The notes beneath the pieces were generated by a model. That model saw only the letters and a list, made by a program, of their open reading frames with translations, was not told the DNA's origin and did not search any database. Below, piece after piece: positions 1 to 7,602 of a stretch of 49,731 nucleotides of DNA. The DNA comes from Fibrobacter succinogenes (lineage in GTDB: Bacteria > Fibrobacterota > Fibrobacteria > Fibrobacterales > Fibrobacteraceae), in assembly GCA_902768325.1 (NCBI GenBank), contig CACXKY010000017.1, forward strand, positions 1 to 49,731. Direction: 5' to 3'. The position numbers and the translations under genes were made by a program. Within the stretch, counting starts at the first letter, position 1, and every line of letters begins with the position of its first letter.

Positions 1-2
1 TC

Positions 3-1202
3 GCCAAGAAGCACCGCATAGAGACGGACCCGAGCGCCCGCACGAACATCATGGATTACCTGCCCGGCATGGAAGTCATCCAGTCGGACATCGCCGACAA
101 GGTTCTCTCCGAATCCGAGAACTACGATTACTCCAAGTACACCGGCAAGGACGTGAAGCGCGCATTGGAACATGAACGCTGCACGCTCGAGGACTTCAAG
201 GCGCTCCTTTCTCCGGCCGCCGCCCCGTACCTGGAGCAGATGGCCGCGAAGGCGAAAATCGAGACGAGCAAGCACTTCGGCAACAACGTCTATTTCTTCA
301 CGCCGCTCTACATCGCGAACTATTGCGAAAACTACTGCGTCTATTGCGGGTTCAACTGCTACAACCACATCAAGCGCATGCAGCTTACGATGGAGCAGAT
401 CGAGCACGAGATGAAGGTCATCGCCGACAGTGGCATGGAAGAAATCCTGATTCTCACCGGCGAAAGCCGTGCGAAGAGCAGCGTGGAGTACATCGGCGAG
501 GCTTGCAAGCTAGCCCGCAAGTATTTCCGCATGGTGGGCGTGGAAGTCTATCCGGTCAACGTCGACGAATACCGCTACCTGCACGAATGCGGCGTGGACT
601 ACGTGACCGTTTTCCAGGAAACCTATGACAAGGTACGCTTTGAAAAGCTCCACCTGCTCGGCCACAAGCGCGTATTCCCGTACCGTTTCGACTCGCAGGA
701 ACGCGCCCTGATGGCGGGTATGCGCGGTGTCGCGTTCTCCGCACTCCTCGGCCTCTCGGACTTCCGCCGCGATGCGCTTGCATCCGCATTGCACGTATAC
801 TACCTGCAAAAGAAGTACCCGCATGCCGAAATGAGCTTAAGCTGCCCGCGGCTCCGTCCCATCATCAACAACGACAAGATTGACCCGCTCGACGTTCACG
901 AGAAGGAACTCTGCCAGGTGCTCTGCGCTTACCGCATTTTCCTCCCGTTCGTGGGCATCACGGTCTCGAGCCGCGAAAGCAAGGAATTCCGCAACGGCAT
1001 CGTGAAGATTGCGGCAACCAAGGTTTCTGCCGGCGTTTCGACGGGCATTGGTGACCACGAAAGCAAATACAGCGGTCACGATGACGGGGAAGGTGGCGAC
1101 GAACAGTTCGAAATCAACGACTCTCGCAGCTTCAACGACATGTACGGCGACATTTCGGGTGAAGGTTTGCAGCCTGTCTTGAACGATTACCTTTACGTGT
1201 AG
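3..1202 (+). CDS. thiH: 2-iminoacetate synthase ThiH (5' end probably outside window)
   Basis: Radical SAM lyase that splits tyrosine to give dehydroglycine (2-iminoacetate) for the thiazole half of thiamine. The 4Fe-4S/SAM motif CENYCVYCGF (CxxxCxxC) is clear, followed by the conserved LILTGES and the ThiH C-terminal tail with KIAATKVSAGVST and ending NDYLYV. An ATG lies at 51, but the frame is open back to position 3 and the codons before the ATG read like family sequence (KKHRIETDPSARTNI), so the true start is probably upstream of the window. No ribosome binding site is seen before the ATG at 51. thiE follows after 9 bp, so the two are one operon. Cytoplasmic. Identity is very sure; the start is not. 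Confidence 0.95.
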   Translation, partial: AKKHRIETDPSARTNIMDYLPGMEVIQSDIADKVLSESENYDYSKYTGKDVKRALEHERCTLEDFKALLSPAAAPYLEQMAAKAKIETSKHFGNNVYFFTPLYIANYCENYCVYCGFNCYNHIKRMQLTMEQIEHEMKVIADSGMEEILILTGESRAKSSVEYIGEACKLARKYFRMVGVEVYPVNVDEYRYLHECGVDYVTVFQETYDKVRFEKLHLLGHKRVFPYRFDSQERALMAGMRGVAFSALLGLSDFRRDALASALHVYYLQKKYPHAEMSLSCPRLRPIINNDKIDPLDVHEKELCQVLCAYRIFLPFVGITVSSRESKEFRNGIVKIAATKVSAGVSTGIGDHESKYSGHDDGEGGDEQFEINDSRSFNDMYGDISGEGLQPVLNDYLYV

Positions 1203-1211
1203 GACTTACTT

Positions 1212-1766
1212 ATGCGCAAAAATCTCGATACGACGCTTTACTTTATCACCGACAGCACTTGCGTTCCTGAAGAACGTTTTTTGCCCGTGGTGGAGGCGGC
1301 CTGCAAGGGCGGCGCGACGATCTACGGAATCCCGCTGATTATCGACGACCGCGTGGACGTGGCGCTTGCCATCGGAGCGGAAGGCGTACATGTGGGGCAG
1401 AGTGACATGCCGGCGCATCTGGCACGCAAGCTGATGGGCGGTGACAAGATCGTGGGTGTTACGGCCAAGACCGTGCCGCAGGCGCTCGAAGCCTATGAAC
1501 AGGGCGCCGATTACCTGGGTTGCGGTGCGATTTACCCCACGACGACTCATGTGAAGACGGTCATCACTCCGGTCGAAACGCTCAAGGATGTCGTGAAGGC
1601 GGTGCCCATCCCGGTGAATGCCATCGGCGGGCTTAACAAGGACAACATCTTTGTGCTGAAGGACTCCGGCATTGCGGGAATCTGCGTTGTTTCTGCGATT
1701 ATGAAGGTGGCTGACCCGGAGACCGCGACGCGCGAGTTGAAAGAAGCCTTTCTGAATTTAAAATAA
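1212..1766 (+). CDS. thiE: Thiamine-phosphate synthase ThiE, with an apparent internal deletion
   Basis: Joins the pyrimidine (HMP-PP) and thiazole phosphate moieties into thiamine phosphate. Recognisable family segments are TLYFITD near the N-terminus, GIPLIIDDRVDVALAIGAEG, GVHVGQSDMP, DYLGCGAIYPTTTH and the phosphate-binding VNAIGGLN. It is only 184 residues where the family is usually about 210-220. The missing part is visible: KGGAT (residues 32-36) runs directly into YGIPLIIDDR, so the strand carrying the family's QxREK substrate-binding residues and the following helix (roughly 30 residues) are absent while the frame is kept. AGGA precedes the ATG. It is the second gene after thiH. As it stands the protein probably lacks activity, unless the loss is an assembly artefact. 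Confidence 0.88.
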   Translation: MRKNLDTTLYFITDSTCVPEERFLPVVEAACKGGATIYGIPLIIDDRVDVALAIGAEGVHVGQSDMPAHLARKLMGGDKIVGVTAKTVPQALEAYEQGADYLGCGAIYPTTTHVKTVITPVETLKDVVKAVPIPVNAIGGLNKDNIFVLKDSGIAGICVVSAIMKVADPETATRELKEAFLNLK

Positions 1767-1834
1767 GCGGGTCTGGATCCTTCGACGCGAAACCTGACGG
1801 TTTCTTGCTCAGGATGACACAGCCTTCGGCAGAG
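1767..1834. repeat. Intergenic repeat with inverted arms between convergent genes
   Basis: The gap between thiE and the convergent M23 gene holds an arm GGATCCTTCGAC (1777-1788), AAACC-TGAC-GGTTT in the middle, and the arm CTCAGGATGAC. It is followed by GCCTTCGGC (1822-1830), which on the minus strand is a GCC-GAA-GGC triloop hairpin like those in other gaps of this window. It may act as a weak bidirectional terminator; there is no clean T-tract. Confidence 0.4.
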
Positions 1835-2821
1835 TCACTTGCTGCCGATTAGTTTCTGCCCGACTTTGAGCGGGGCTCCCTGCTTTAGGTTGTTCAACCG
1901 GCAGAGGGCGGGAATGGAAATGTTGAACCACTTGGCAACATCTCCCTGGGAATCGCCCTTTTTCACGATGTAGGCGTTTTCTTTCTGCAGCTTGCGTTGC
2001 ATATTGTAGTGGGCGTTCAGGATTTTTTTCTTGGAAACGCGGTCTACGCCTTTTTTCAGTTCCCACTTGGGGAAGTCTACAATCGTTTCGGGATCGATAT
2101 TGATGTCGCCGTAACGGATTTCAAAGTGCAGGTGCGCAGCCGAAGATTTTCCCGTGTTTCCGGCAAGCCCGACAATATCGCCGGGGTAGACGTAGTCGCC
2201 TATCTTGAGCAGGCGTTCCGAGAGGTGCCCGTAAAGCGTTTGGATGCCGTGGTCGTGCTCGATGAGTACGTAATGGCCGTAACCGCCCGAATTGTACTTC
2301 GACATGATGACCTTGCCCGGGAGGGCTGCCACGACGGGTTCATCCTTGATGACGTTCACGTCAACACCGCGGTGGAGGCGGTGGTCGCGAATGCCGTACT
2401 TGGAACCGATCAGCGCCTCGTGTGTGATGGGGATGAGCATCTTTGAAAAGTCGAGATGGCTCTTGTCTTCATTTTTTGGGGGAACAATCTTGAGTTGTGT
2501 CTGCTGTTTCTCGCCGACGACTTCGAAGTCAATCCCCTTTTTTTCGAGCAGGAGCGCCTTGGTGAAGGCCTTCGGGTCCGAGGCGTCAATGGTTACTTTG
2601 TTTGAAACCTTGCTCTTTTCTTTACCTTTGCGCTTTTTGGAAGATTTCGATTTTTTTGAGGCCTTCTTCTTGTCCGATTTCTTCTTTTCTTGGACGGACG
2701 TCTTGTCGTCTTTCTTGCTAGATGAACTCGCCTTGGCGTCGGCAGGCGTGCTGAGACATGCTAGCGACAGCACTAGCGGGGCGAGCAGGCTTCCCAGGGC
2801 TATTTTGCGGAAGAAGGACAA
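1835..2821 (-). CDS. Secreted M23-family metallopeptidase with LysM domain
   Basis: A probable peptidoglycan endopeptidase of the LytM/M23 type, 328 residues. An N-terminal hydrophobic segment (residues ~5-25) ends in STPADAKA, a plausible signal peptidase I site. A lysine/serine-rich linker follows (residues ~30-75). The M23 core shows its zinc ligands in HRGVDVNV (H and D) and HLHFEIRYG (HxH). The C-terminus (about residues 283-328) is a LysM-like peptidoglycan-binding domain, beginning YIVKKGDSQGDVAKWF. The start is a TTG: GGAG lies 6 nt upstream of it on the minus strand. It follows the DUF486 gene by 16 bp, so they are probably cotranscribed. It could act as an amidase activator (NlpD/EnvC-like) if inactive, but both metal motifs look intact. 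Confidence 0.88.
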   Translation of the reverse strand: MSFFRKIALGSLLAPLVLSLACLSTPADAKASSSSKKDDKTSVQEKKKSDKKKASKKSKSSKKRKGKEKSKVSNKVTIDASDPKAFTKALLLEKKGIDFEVVGEKQQTQLKIVPPKNEDKSHLDFSKMLIPITHEALIGSKYGIRDHRLHRGVDVNVIKDEPVVAALPGKVIMSKYNSGGYGHYVLIEHDHGIQTLYGHLSERLLKIGDYVYPGDIVGLAGNTGKSSAAHLHFEIRYGDINIDPETIVDFPKWELKKGVDRVSKKKILNAHYNMQRKLQKENAYIVKKGDSQGDVAKWFNISIPALCRLNNLKQGAPLKVGQKLIGSK

Positions 2822-2837
2822 CGAAATCTCCGGAAGG

Positions 2838-3209
2838 TTACTTGAGGAAGGCGAAGAAAACCGCGCCGACGATGAGGACGAAGGCGACGATGTGGTTCCA
2901 TTGCAGCGCTTCGTTGTTGAAGACGGTGGTCGCGATGACGGTGAAGACCGTGATGGAAATTGCTTCCTGGATGACCTTCAGCTGCATGAGGTTGAAGGGG
3001 CCTCCGTTGATTTTGCTGCCGATGGTGTTCGCGGGAATCATGAAGAAGTATTCGATGAGGGCGACACCCCACGAGGCGAGAATCACGAGGATGAGCGGCC
3101 AGTCGGTGGAAATGTGCATTTCCTTGAGCTTGAGGTTCCCGTACCAGGCGGCGGTCATGAACACGTTGCTGATGATGAGGAGGATGACTGTAAATATTCC
3201 GGCTTTCAT
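2838..3209 (-). CDS. DUF486 (DMT-like) small membrane protein
   Basis: A 123-residue protein that is nearly all membrane segments, with about four hydrophobic helices. It matches the DUF486 family of small drug/metabolite-transporter-like proteins in length and in the central stretch WGVALIEYFFMIPANTIGS and GPFNLMQLKVIQE. Function in the family is unknown. It is the promoter-proximal gene of a two-gene minus-strand unit with the M23 peptidase. Its upstream gap is a word-array repeat, so the promoter is not clear. Confidence 0.85.
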   Translation of the reverse strand: MKAGIFTVILLIISNVFMTAAWYGNLKLKEMHISTDWPLILVILASWGVALIEYFFMIPANTIGSKINGGPFNLMQLKVIQEAISITVFTVIATTVFNNEALQWNHIVAFVLIVGAVFFAFLK

Positions 3210-3213
3210 AAGT

Positions 3214-3312
3214 TTAGTTGTTGGTCATTGGTTATTAGTCATTAGTGTAACGTTAGGCGGCGGAGCCGCGATTGTAAAAAGCCAATGACCATTGACTAAT
3301 GACTATTGACCT
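3214..3312. repeat. Word-array element with GCGGC-GGA-GCCGC hairpin
   Basis: The left part repeats GGTCATTGG / TTATTAGTCATTAG. The right part repeats the inverse words CCAATGACC, ATTGACTAATGAC and TATTGACC. Between them sits a perfect 5-bp hairpin with a GGA triloop at 3257-3269. It has the same architecture as the TTACTAG arrays elsewhere in the window, but uses a different word. Confidence 0.7.
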
Positions 3313-3317
3313 TTTAT

Positions 3318-3887
3318 TCATGTTGCTTCTCGCCTCAATCTATAGGGTTTGCCCGTGCTCATCTGGTAGGCGAGGCGGGCGCGGACTTGTTCCAAATATT
3401 GGATATATTTTTCGCTCTGGTAATCGCGATAGGTCCAGTCGAAGGCGTGGAAGTGCCCGTCTTGGAAATACAGCGTGGGTTCCACGAAAATTCCGCGCCG
3501 CATGTACACGCGCTGGCGCTGGTCCTTGGTGGTGGCGAGGAAAAATTGCCCGAGCGTCATGTAGCCCGGATCGAGGTTTACGGGGCGCAGTCCCGGCGTT
3601 CCCGATTTTGCGGCGATTTCAAGTTCGATGTCGTTTGTCCAAAGCTTGATATCGACGATGGTTTCGCGTTCCACGAGGTTTTCGTAGCTGAAGAACGCGC
3701 GGACGGGGGCTGCACCGATTTCGTCGACGTAGTAGTTCGTGAACGTGAAGGGGAAGGGTTCGAGGTTCAGGTCTTCGGGGCCGAACCGATCGCTCAATGT
3801 GGAGCGCACCGCTTCAACGGCTTGGGAATCCTTCGCGAGGATGCCCACGATAATCTTGACCTTGGCCGGTGTTCTGATTTCGCCCAT
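3318..3887 (-). CDS. DUF4416 family protein
   Basis: A 189-residue cytoplasmic protein that fits DUF4416 over its whole length: an N-terminal PAKVKIIVGILAKD, then FTFTNYYVDEIG, DIKLWTNDIE, RPVNLDPGYMTLGQ and a C-terminal TYRDYQS near FFLATTKDQRQR. The family has no established biochemical role; some members are labelled GTP-binding without proof. ATG start at 3887 with no Shine-Dalgarno. It is a lone minus-strand gene, divergent from the glutaminyl cyclase gene 26 bp away. Confidence 0.85.
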   Translation of the reverse strand: MGEIRTPAKVKIIVGILAKDSQAVEAVRSTLSDRFGPEDLNLEPFPFTFTNYYVDEIGAAPVRAFFSYENLVERETIVDIKLWTNDIELEIAAKSGTPGLRPVNLDPGYMTLGQFFLATTKDQRQRVYMRRGIFVEPTLYFQDGHFHAFDWTYRDYQSEKYIQYLEQVRARLAYQMSTGKPYRLRREAT

Positions 3888-3913
3888 ATTTCATAAATTA
3901 GTAATTTTTGAAT

Positions 3914-4672
3914 ATGATTTCCTACAAATCTCTCGTCTTTCGTCTTTCGTCTCTCGTCTTCGTTATCTCGTCTACGGCCTTTGCGCAGGCTCCGCGAGTG
4001 GTGCCCGATATCGTCGATTCTGTGCCGCACGAAATGACGCACTTTACGCAGGGGCTTTTCTTTGACGGCAAGGAACTGATTGAAACGACGGGCCTGTACG
4101 GGAAATCGGGACTTTACCGCCGCACGCTCGATGGCAAGATTCTTGATTCGGCCCGCCTTGCGGAACGCTATTTCGGTGAAGGTTCCGTTGCCGTGGGCGA
4201 CGACGTTTTCTACCTCACGTGGAAATCGAAGAAGGCTTTTATCTATAGCCGTAAGCCGTTCAAGCCGAAGGGCGAGTTCCGCATCCCGACGGAGGGGTGG
4301 GGGCTTACTTATTGGAAGAATGAATTGCTGATGAGCAACGGCTCGAATGAGCTTTTGCAGATTGCCCTCGGTGCGTTCAATGTGGTGGGCGTCATTCCGG
4401 TAACCGATAATGGAAAGCCGGTCGTGAACCTGAACGAACTGGAAGTCATAGGAAATACTTTGTATGCAAATATCTGGCAGGCCCCGCTTATCGCGGTTAT
4501 TGAACTGCCCAGCGGTCGCGTTGTGAAATATCTGGACTTGACCGAAAAAGTGAATGCGCTCAACCGCGTCTACAGCAATATTGACGTGCTGAACGGCATT
4601 GCCTACGACGGCAAGAACCTGTGGGTGACGGGCAAGAACTGGCCGCAAATCTACAAGCTGAAACTGCCGTAA
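3914..4672 (+). CDS. Glutaminyl-peptide cyclotransferase (plant/bacterial type), secreted
   Basis: Converts N-terminal glutamine of exported proteins to pyroglutamate. The mature part is the five-bladed propeller type (Glu_cyclase_2): HEMTHFTQGLFFDGKELIETTGLYGKSG is the family's opening blade, with LNELEVI, YANIWQAP and LNGIAYD later. A signal peptide occupies residues 1-26, ending TAFAQA. ATG at 3914 is preferred to a TTG two codons earlier; neither has a ribosome binding site. The signal peptide is written by a near-tandem repeat of TCGTCTTT words (3930-3972), which looks like intergenic repeat material taken into coding use. 252 residues. Downstream is a strong terminator. Confidence 0.88.
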   Translation: MISYKSLVFRLSSLVFVISSTAFAQAPRVVPDIVDSVPHEMTHFTQGLFFDGKELIETTGLYGKSGLYRRTLDGKILDSARLAERYFGEGSVAVGDDVFYLTWKSKKAFIYSRKPFKPKGEFRIPTEGWGLTYWKNELLMSNGSNELLQIALGAFNVVGVIPVTDNGKPVVNLNELEVIGNTLYANIWQAPLIAVIELPSGRVVKYLDLTEKVNALNRVYSNIDVLNGIAYDGKNLWVTGKNWPQIYKLKLP

Positions 4673-4702
4673 ACGCGAATTGTCGCGCACTGCAACAAAA
4701 AA

Positions 4703-4734
4703 GCCCCAGCTTTTAAACTGGGGCGATTTTTTTT
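4703..4734. terminator. Intrinsic terminator between convergent genes
   Basis: A perfect 7-bp stem GCCCCAG/CTGGGGC (4703-4709, 4718-4724) with loop CTTTTAAA and then GATTTTTTTT. An A-run precedes it, so it should also serve metG on the opposite strand. Confidence 0.9.
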
Positions 4735-4755
4735 GCGCGAAAGGTCGCTTGTTTA

Positions 4756-6825
4756 CTAGTGAACTCCGTTGCCGTCGGCCACATCGCAGGTCACCGGCTT
4801 CCCGTTCACTTCAAGAGCGAGAGCATCGCAGAACACGGCGCCACCCTTCACGGAGAGCGCAATCTTCTCGAAGTCCTTCACCTTGAGCTCGCGCGGTTCG
4901 CTCGGGGCGATATCCTTGAAGAGGGCGCGGTCACCGGGCTTCGCGTCGTCAGGTACGGAGACGAGGCGGCAGGTATGTGCTTCGGCGTCGAGGTCGCCTG
5001 CAAAGAGCATACCCTGGCTCATAATGCCACGCAGGGCGCTCGGCTTGAGGTTCGCGAACAGCAAAATCTTCCTGTCCTGGAGTTCTTCGGCCTTGTAGCT
5101 GCTCTTGAGGCCGCTGCAGATGGTGCGGAGTTCGCCTTCGCCGGCGTCCACCTTGAGCACATAGAGGCTCGTGGCATCCGGATGGTCGTCCACTTCCTTG
5201 ATCTGGGCGACGCGCATGTCCATGGCGGCGGGCACGTCGGCAGCCATCAGCGGCTTGTTCTGCTTGGGCTTCGGCTGGGCTTCCTGCTTCTTGACTTCTT
5301 CTTCGATGCGCGGGAAGAGCGGCTTGCCTTCGCCGAACGTTTCGCCACCCTTGAGGATTCCCCAAGCGAGGTCGTCGGCGCTCTGGAACTTGCTGCCGAT
5401 CATGGCGAGGCCTTCTTCGGCCTTGCCCGGAATCACCGGCCACAGCAGACAGAGCGAAAGGCGCACGGCTTCGGCAGAAACGTAAAGAACCGTAGCGAGT
5501 TCGTCCTTGAGGGCGGGGTCCTTCGCGAGCTTCCACGGGGCCTTGATTTCGAGGTAGCGGTTGATGCTGCGCACCAACTGCATGATGGTCTCGATGGACT
5601 GCGAGAGGCGAGCCTGCGGCAGGCCTTCCTTGATTTCTTCGATGACCTTGTTCGCGAGGTCGATGACTTCCTTTTCGGCGTCGCCAATTGCGGTGGCGGC
5701 GGGGAGCTTGCCTTCAAAGTTGTTGAGCACCAGGCGGTGTACGCGGTTCAGCACGTTGCCGAGGTCGTTGGCGAGGTCGCTGTTGATGCGGCGTACGAAT
5801 CCGTCGTGCGTGAAGTTCGCGTCTTGACCGACGACCATTTCGCGGGCGAGGAAGTAGCGGAACGCATCGATGCCGTACTTTTCCATGTAGTCCATCGGGT
5901 TCACCACGTTACCTGCGGACTTGCTCATCTTTTCGCCGCCGTTCACGAGCCACCAGCCGTGGGCAAGGATGTGCTGCGGAAGCGGAATGTCGAGGGCCAT
6001 GAGCATCGTCGGCCAGTACACGCTATGCGTGGTGAGAATGTCCTTGCCGATGAGGTGGTAAGTGGCGGGCCAGATCGGGGTGCCGTCGGCATAAGTCTTG
6101 TGGAAGGCGGTGGAGGCGCTCACGTAGTTGAGCAGGGCGTCAAACCACACGTAGGTCACGTAGTCCTGGTCGAACGGCAGCGGGATGCCCCAGCTGAGGC
6201 GGATCTTCGGGCGGCTGATGCAAAGGTCGTTCAGCGGCTGGCGCAGGAATCCGCGGATTTCGTTCCAGCGGTAGTCCGGCACAATCCAGTCCTTGTGGCT
6301 TTCGAGGAAGTCAATCAGCTTCTGCTGGTAAGAACCCATCTTGAAGAAGTAGTTCTTTTCCTTGAGCCATTCCACCGGGCGGTGGCTGATGGGGTCGCAC
6401 TTGTTTTCGTCCAGCTCGTCTTCGCCGAAGAAGCGTTCTTCGCCGACAGAGTACCAGCCTTCGTATTCCTTCGAGTAGATTTCGCCCTTGTCCCAGAGCT
6501 TCTGCAGGCATTCCTGCACAAAGGCCTTGTGTTCCGGCATCGTGGTGCGGATAAAGAAGTCGTTGCAGATGCCCATCTTCTTCCAGAGGTCTTCGAAACG
6601 GTGGTAGTATTCGTCCACATGTTCCTGCGGGTCGACTCCGCGCTTGGCGGCGGCGCGCTGCACCTTCTGGCCGTGTTCGTCGGTACCGGTCAAGAAGAAC
6701 GTCTGGTAGCCCAGAATCTTGTGGAAGCGGGTGAGGATGTCCGCAAGGACGGTCGTATAGGAGTGCCCGATATGCGGGGCGTCGTTAACGTAATAAATCG
6801 GCGTTGTAACGTAAAAATTTTTCAT
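4756..6825 (-). CDS. metG: Methionyl-tRNA synthetase with C-terminal tRNA-binding domain
   Basis: Charges tRNA-Met. 689 residues. Class I signatures: HIGH exactly (residues 18-21) and KMSKS in GEKMSKSAGN (about residue 300). The zinc-knuckle region reads YSVGEERFFGEDE with a single cysteine nearby (KCDP), so it is probably the zinc-free form. From about residue 534 comes an EMAP-II/Trbp111-like OB domain (MRVAQIKEVDDHPDA, ICSGLKSSY, GIMSQGML). A short charged linker (EEEVKKQEAQPKPKQN) joins the two parts. ATG at 6825 has no Shine-Dalgarno but has TATCTTTG 5 nt upstream, suggesting a leaderless mRNA. A 695-codon open antisense frame covers it and is a codon-bias shadow. Confidence 0.97.
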   Translation of the reverse strand: MKNFYVTTPIYYVNDAPHIGHSYTTVLADILTRFHKILGYQTFFLTGTDEHGQKVQRAAAKRGVDPQEHVDEYYHRFEDLWKKMGICNDFFIRTTMPEHKAFVQECLQKLWDKGEIYSKEYEGWYSVGEERFFGEDELDENKCDPISHRPVEWLKEKNYFFKMGSYQQKLIDFLESHKDWIVPDYRWNEIRGFLRQPLNDLCISRPKIRLSWGIPLPFDQDYVTYVWFDALLNYVSASTAFHKTYADGTPIWPATYHLIGKDILTTHSVYWPTMLMALDIPLPQHILAHGWWLVNGGEKMSKSAGNVVNPMDYMEKYGIDAFRYFLAREMVVGQDANFTHDGFVRRINSDLANDLGNVLNRVHRLVLNNFEGKLPAATAIGDAEKEVIDLANKVIEEIKEGLPQARLSQSIETIMQLVRSINRYLEIKAPWKLAKDPALKDELATVLYVSAEAVRLSLCLLWPVIPGKAEEGLAMIGSKFQSADDLAWGILKGGETFGEGKPLFPRIEEEVKKQEAQPKPKQNKPLMAADVPAAMDMRVAQIKEVDDHPDATSLYVLKVDAGEGELRTICSGLKSSYKAEELQDRKILLFANLKPSALRGIMSQGMLFAGDLDAEAHTCRLVSVPDDAKPGDRALFKDIAPSEPRELKVKDFEKIALSVKGGAVFCDALALEVNGKPVTCDVADGNGVH

Positions 6826-6830
6826 ATGCG

Positions 6831-6838
6831 CAAAGATA
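6831..6838 (-). promoter_or_regulatory. TAnnTTTG promoter box of metG
   Basis: Minus-strand TATCTTTG, 5 nt before the metG ATG. It matches the Bacteroidetes-type -7 consensus TAnnTTTG. The transcription start would fall at or next to the ATG. Confidence 0.6.
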
Positions 6839-6849
6839 GAAATTAATAG

Positions 6850-6960
6850 TTCATGCGGCGTAGCCGCAGTTCTAAGTTACTAGTTACTAGGCCATCCTAG
6901 CAGATTTTCCATTTTTTAAACCTACTAACTAGTAGCTATTAACTAGTAACTAGTAACTTT
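6850..6960. repeat. TTACTAG word-array with GCGGC-GTA-GCCGC hairpin
   Basis: Hairpin GCGGC-GTA-GCCGC at 6855-6867, then GTTACTAGTTACTAG, an AT-rich spacer, and the inverse array ACTAACTAGTAGCTATTAAC continuing as tandem TAGTAAC words to 6959. It fills the space between divergent metG and the nitroreductase gene. Confidence 0.75.
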
Positions 6961-6986
6961 TCCATAGGGGCTAACTTGAAATACTT

Positions 6987-6994
6987 ATATTTCC
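6987..6994 (+). promoter_or_regulatory. TATATTTC promoter-like box of the nitroreductase gene
   Basis: TATATTTC lies 16 nt before the ATG at 7011, with AGAGG between (7001-7005). It is one mismatch from TAnnTTTG, so this gene appears to have a short leader and a ribosome binding site. Confidence 0.45.
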
Positions 6995-7010
6995 TCAAAA
7001 AGAGGTACTT

Positions 7011-7532
7011 ATGTCTTTCATGGATTTGGCCAAGAATCGTTATAGCTGCCGCGCCTTTACCGCCCAGGCGGTGGAACCCGAAAAACTCGCCCAGGTGCTC
7101 GAGGCGGGCCGCATTTCCCCGACGGCAATCAACGCGCAGCCCGTGACCGTGAAGGTCATCAAGTCGCCCGAGGCGCTTGAAAAAATCCGCGGCATCACCC
7201 GTATGGCCTACAACGCCCCCGTCGTTTTGATGGTTTGCTACGACGAACCCAACTGCTACACCGCCGAAAAGTACAACGACAACTTCAACAGCGGTGTGAT
7301 GGATGCGAGTATCGTCACCACCTCGATGATGATGCAGGCGACCGACCTCGGACTTTCGACTCTCTGGGCCCGCGGATTCAATGCAGCCTATATCGAGACG
7401 GCATTCGGTTTCCCCGAAAACCTGAAGCTGGCCTGCCTTTTGGACATCGGCTATGCCGACCCCGAGAACGGCGGCCCGTCGCCCAGGCACCCCGTGCGCA
7501 AGAGCATGGAAGAATTCGCCAGCGAAGTGTAA
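7011..7532 (+). CDS. Nitroreductase family FMN oxidoreductase
   Basis: A 173-residue flavoprotein of the nitroreductase fold, probably an NAD(P)H:quinone or nitro-compound reductase; the substrate cannot be told. The family N-terminus RYSCRAFTAQAVEPEKL carries the FMN-phosphate arginines (RYSxRxF). AGRISPTAINAQP is the second FMN segment, and DASIVTTSMMMQATDLGLSTLW the dimer helix with the typical GLxTxW. C-terminal DIGYADPE matches the usual (I)GYP-like strand. AGAGG at 7001 supports the ATG. It is monocistronic: a strong terminator follows at once. Confidence 0.9.
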   Translation: MSFMDLAKNRYSCRAFTAQAVEPEKLAQVLEAGRISPTAINAQPVTVKVIKSPEALEKIRGITRMAYNAPVVLMVCYDEPNCYTAEKYNDNFNSGVMDASIVTTSMMMQATDLGLSTLWARGFNAAYIETAFGFPENLKLACLLDIGYADPENGGPSPRHPVRKSMEEFASEV

Positions 7533-7539
7533 TGGTAAG

Positions 7540-7565
7540 TCCGGTCCTGTGGGACCGGATTTTTC
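7540..7565 (+). terminator. Intrinsic terminator after nitroreductase gene
   Basis: 8-bp stem TCCGGTCC/GGACCGGA (7540-7547, 7552-7559) with loop TGTG and a following TTTTTC. Confidence 0.9.
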
Positions 7566-7602
7566 TATATTTCCCTGCGTTAAATTTAACCAAGGATAAA
7601 TC

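Noticed and set aside
1..50. TPP riboswitch upstream of thiH
   Set aside because: The sequence before the ATG at 51 is open coding frame; any riboswitch would be outside the window.
2292..3245. 317-codon plus-strand ORF opposite the M23 and DUF486 genes
   Set aside because: It spans two real genes and their gap on the other strand; low-complexity translation.
4759..6846. 695-codon plus-strand ORF opposite metG
   Set aside because: Shadow of metG; a valine/glutamate-rich translation without domains.
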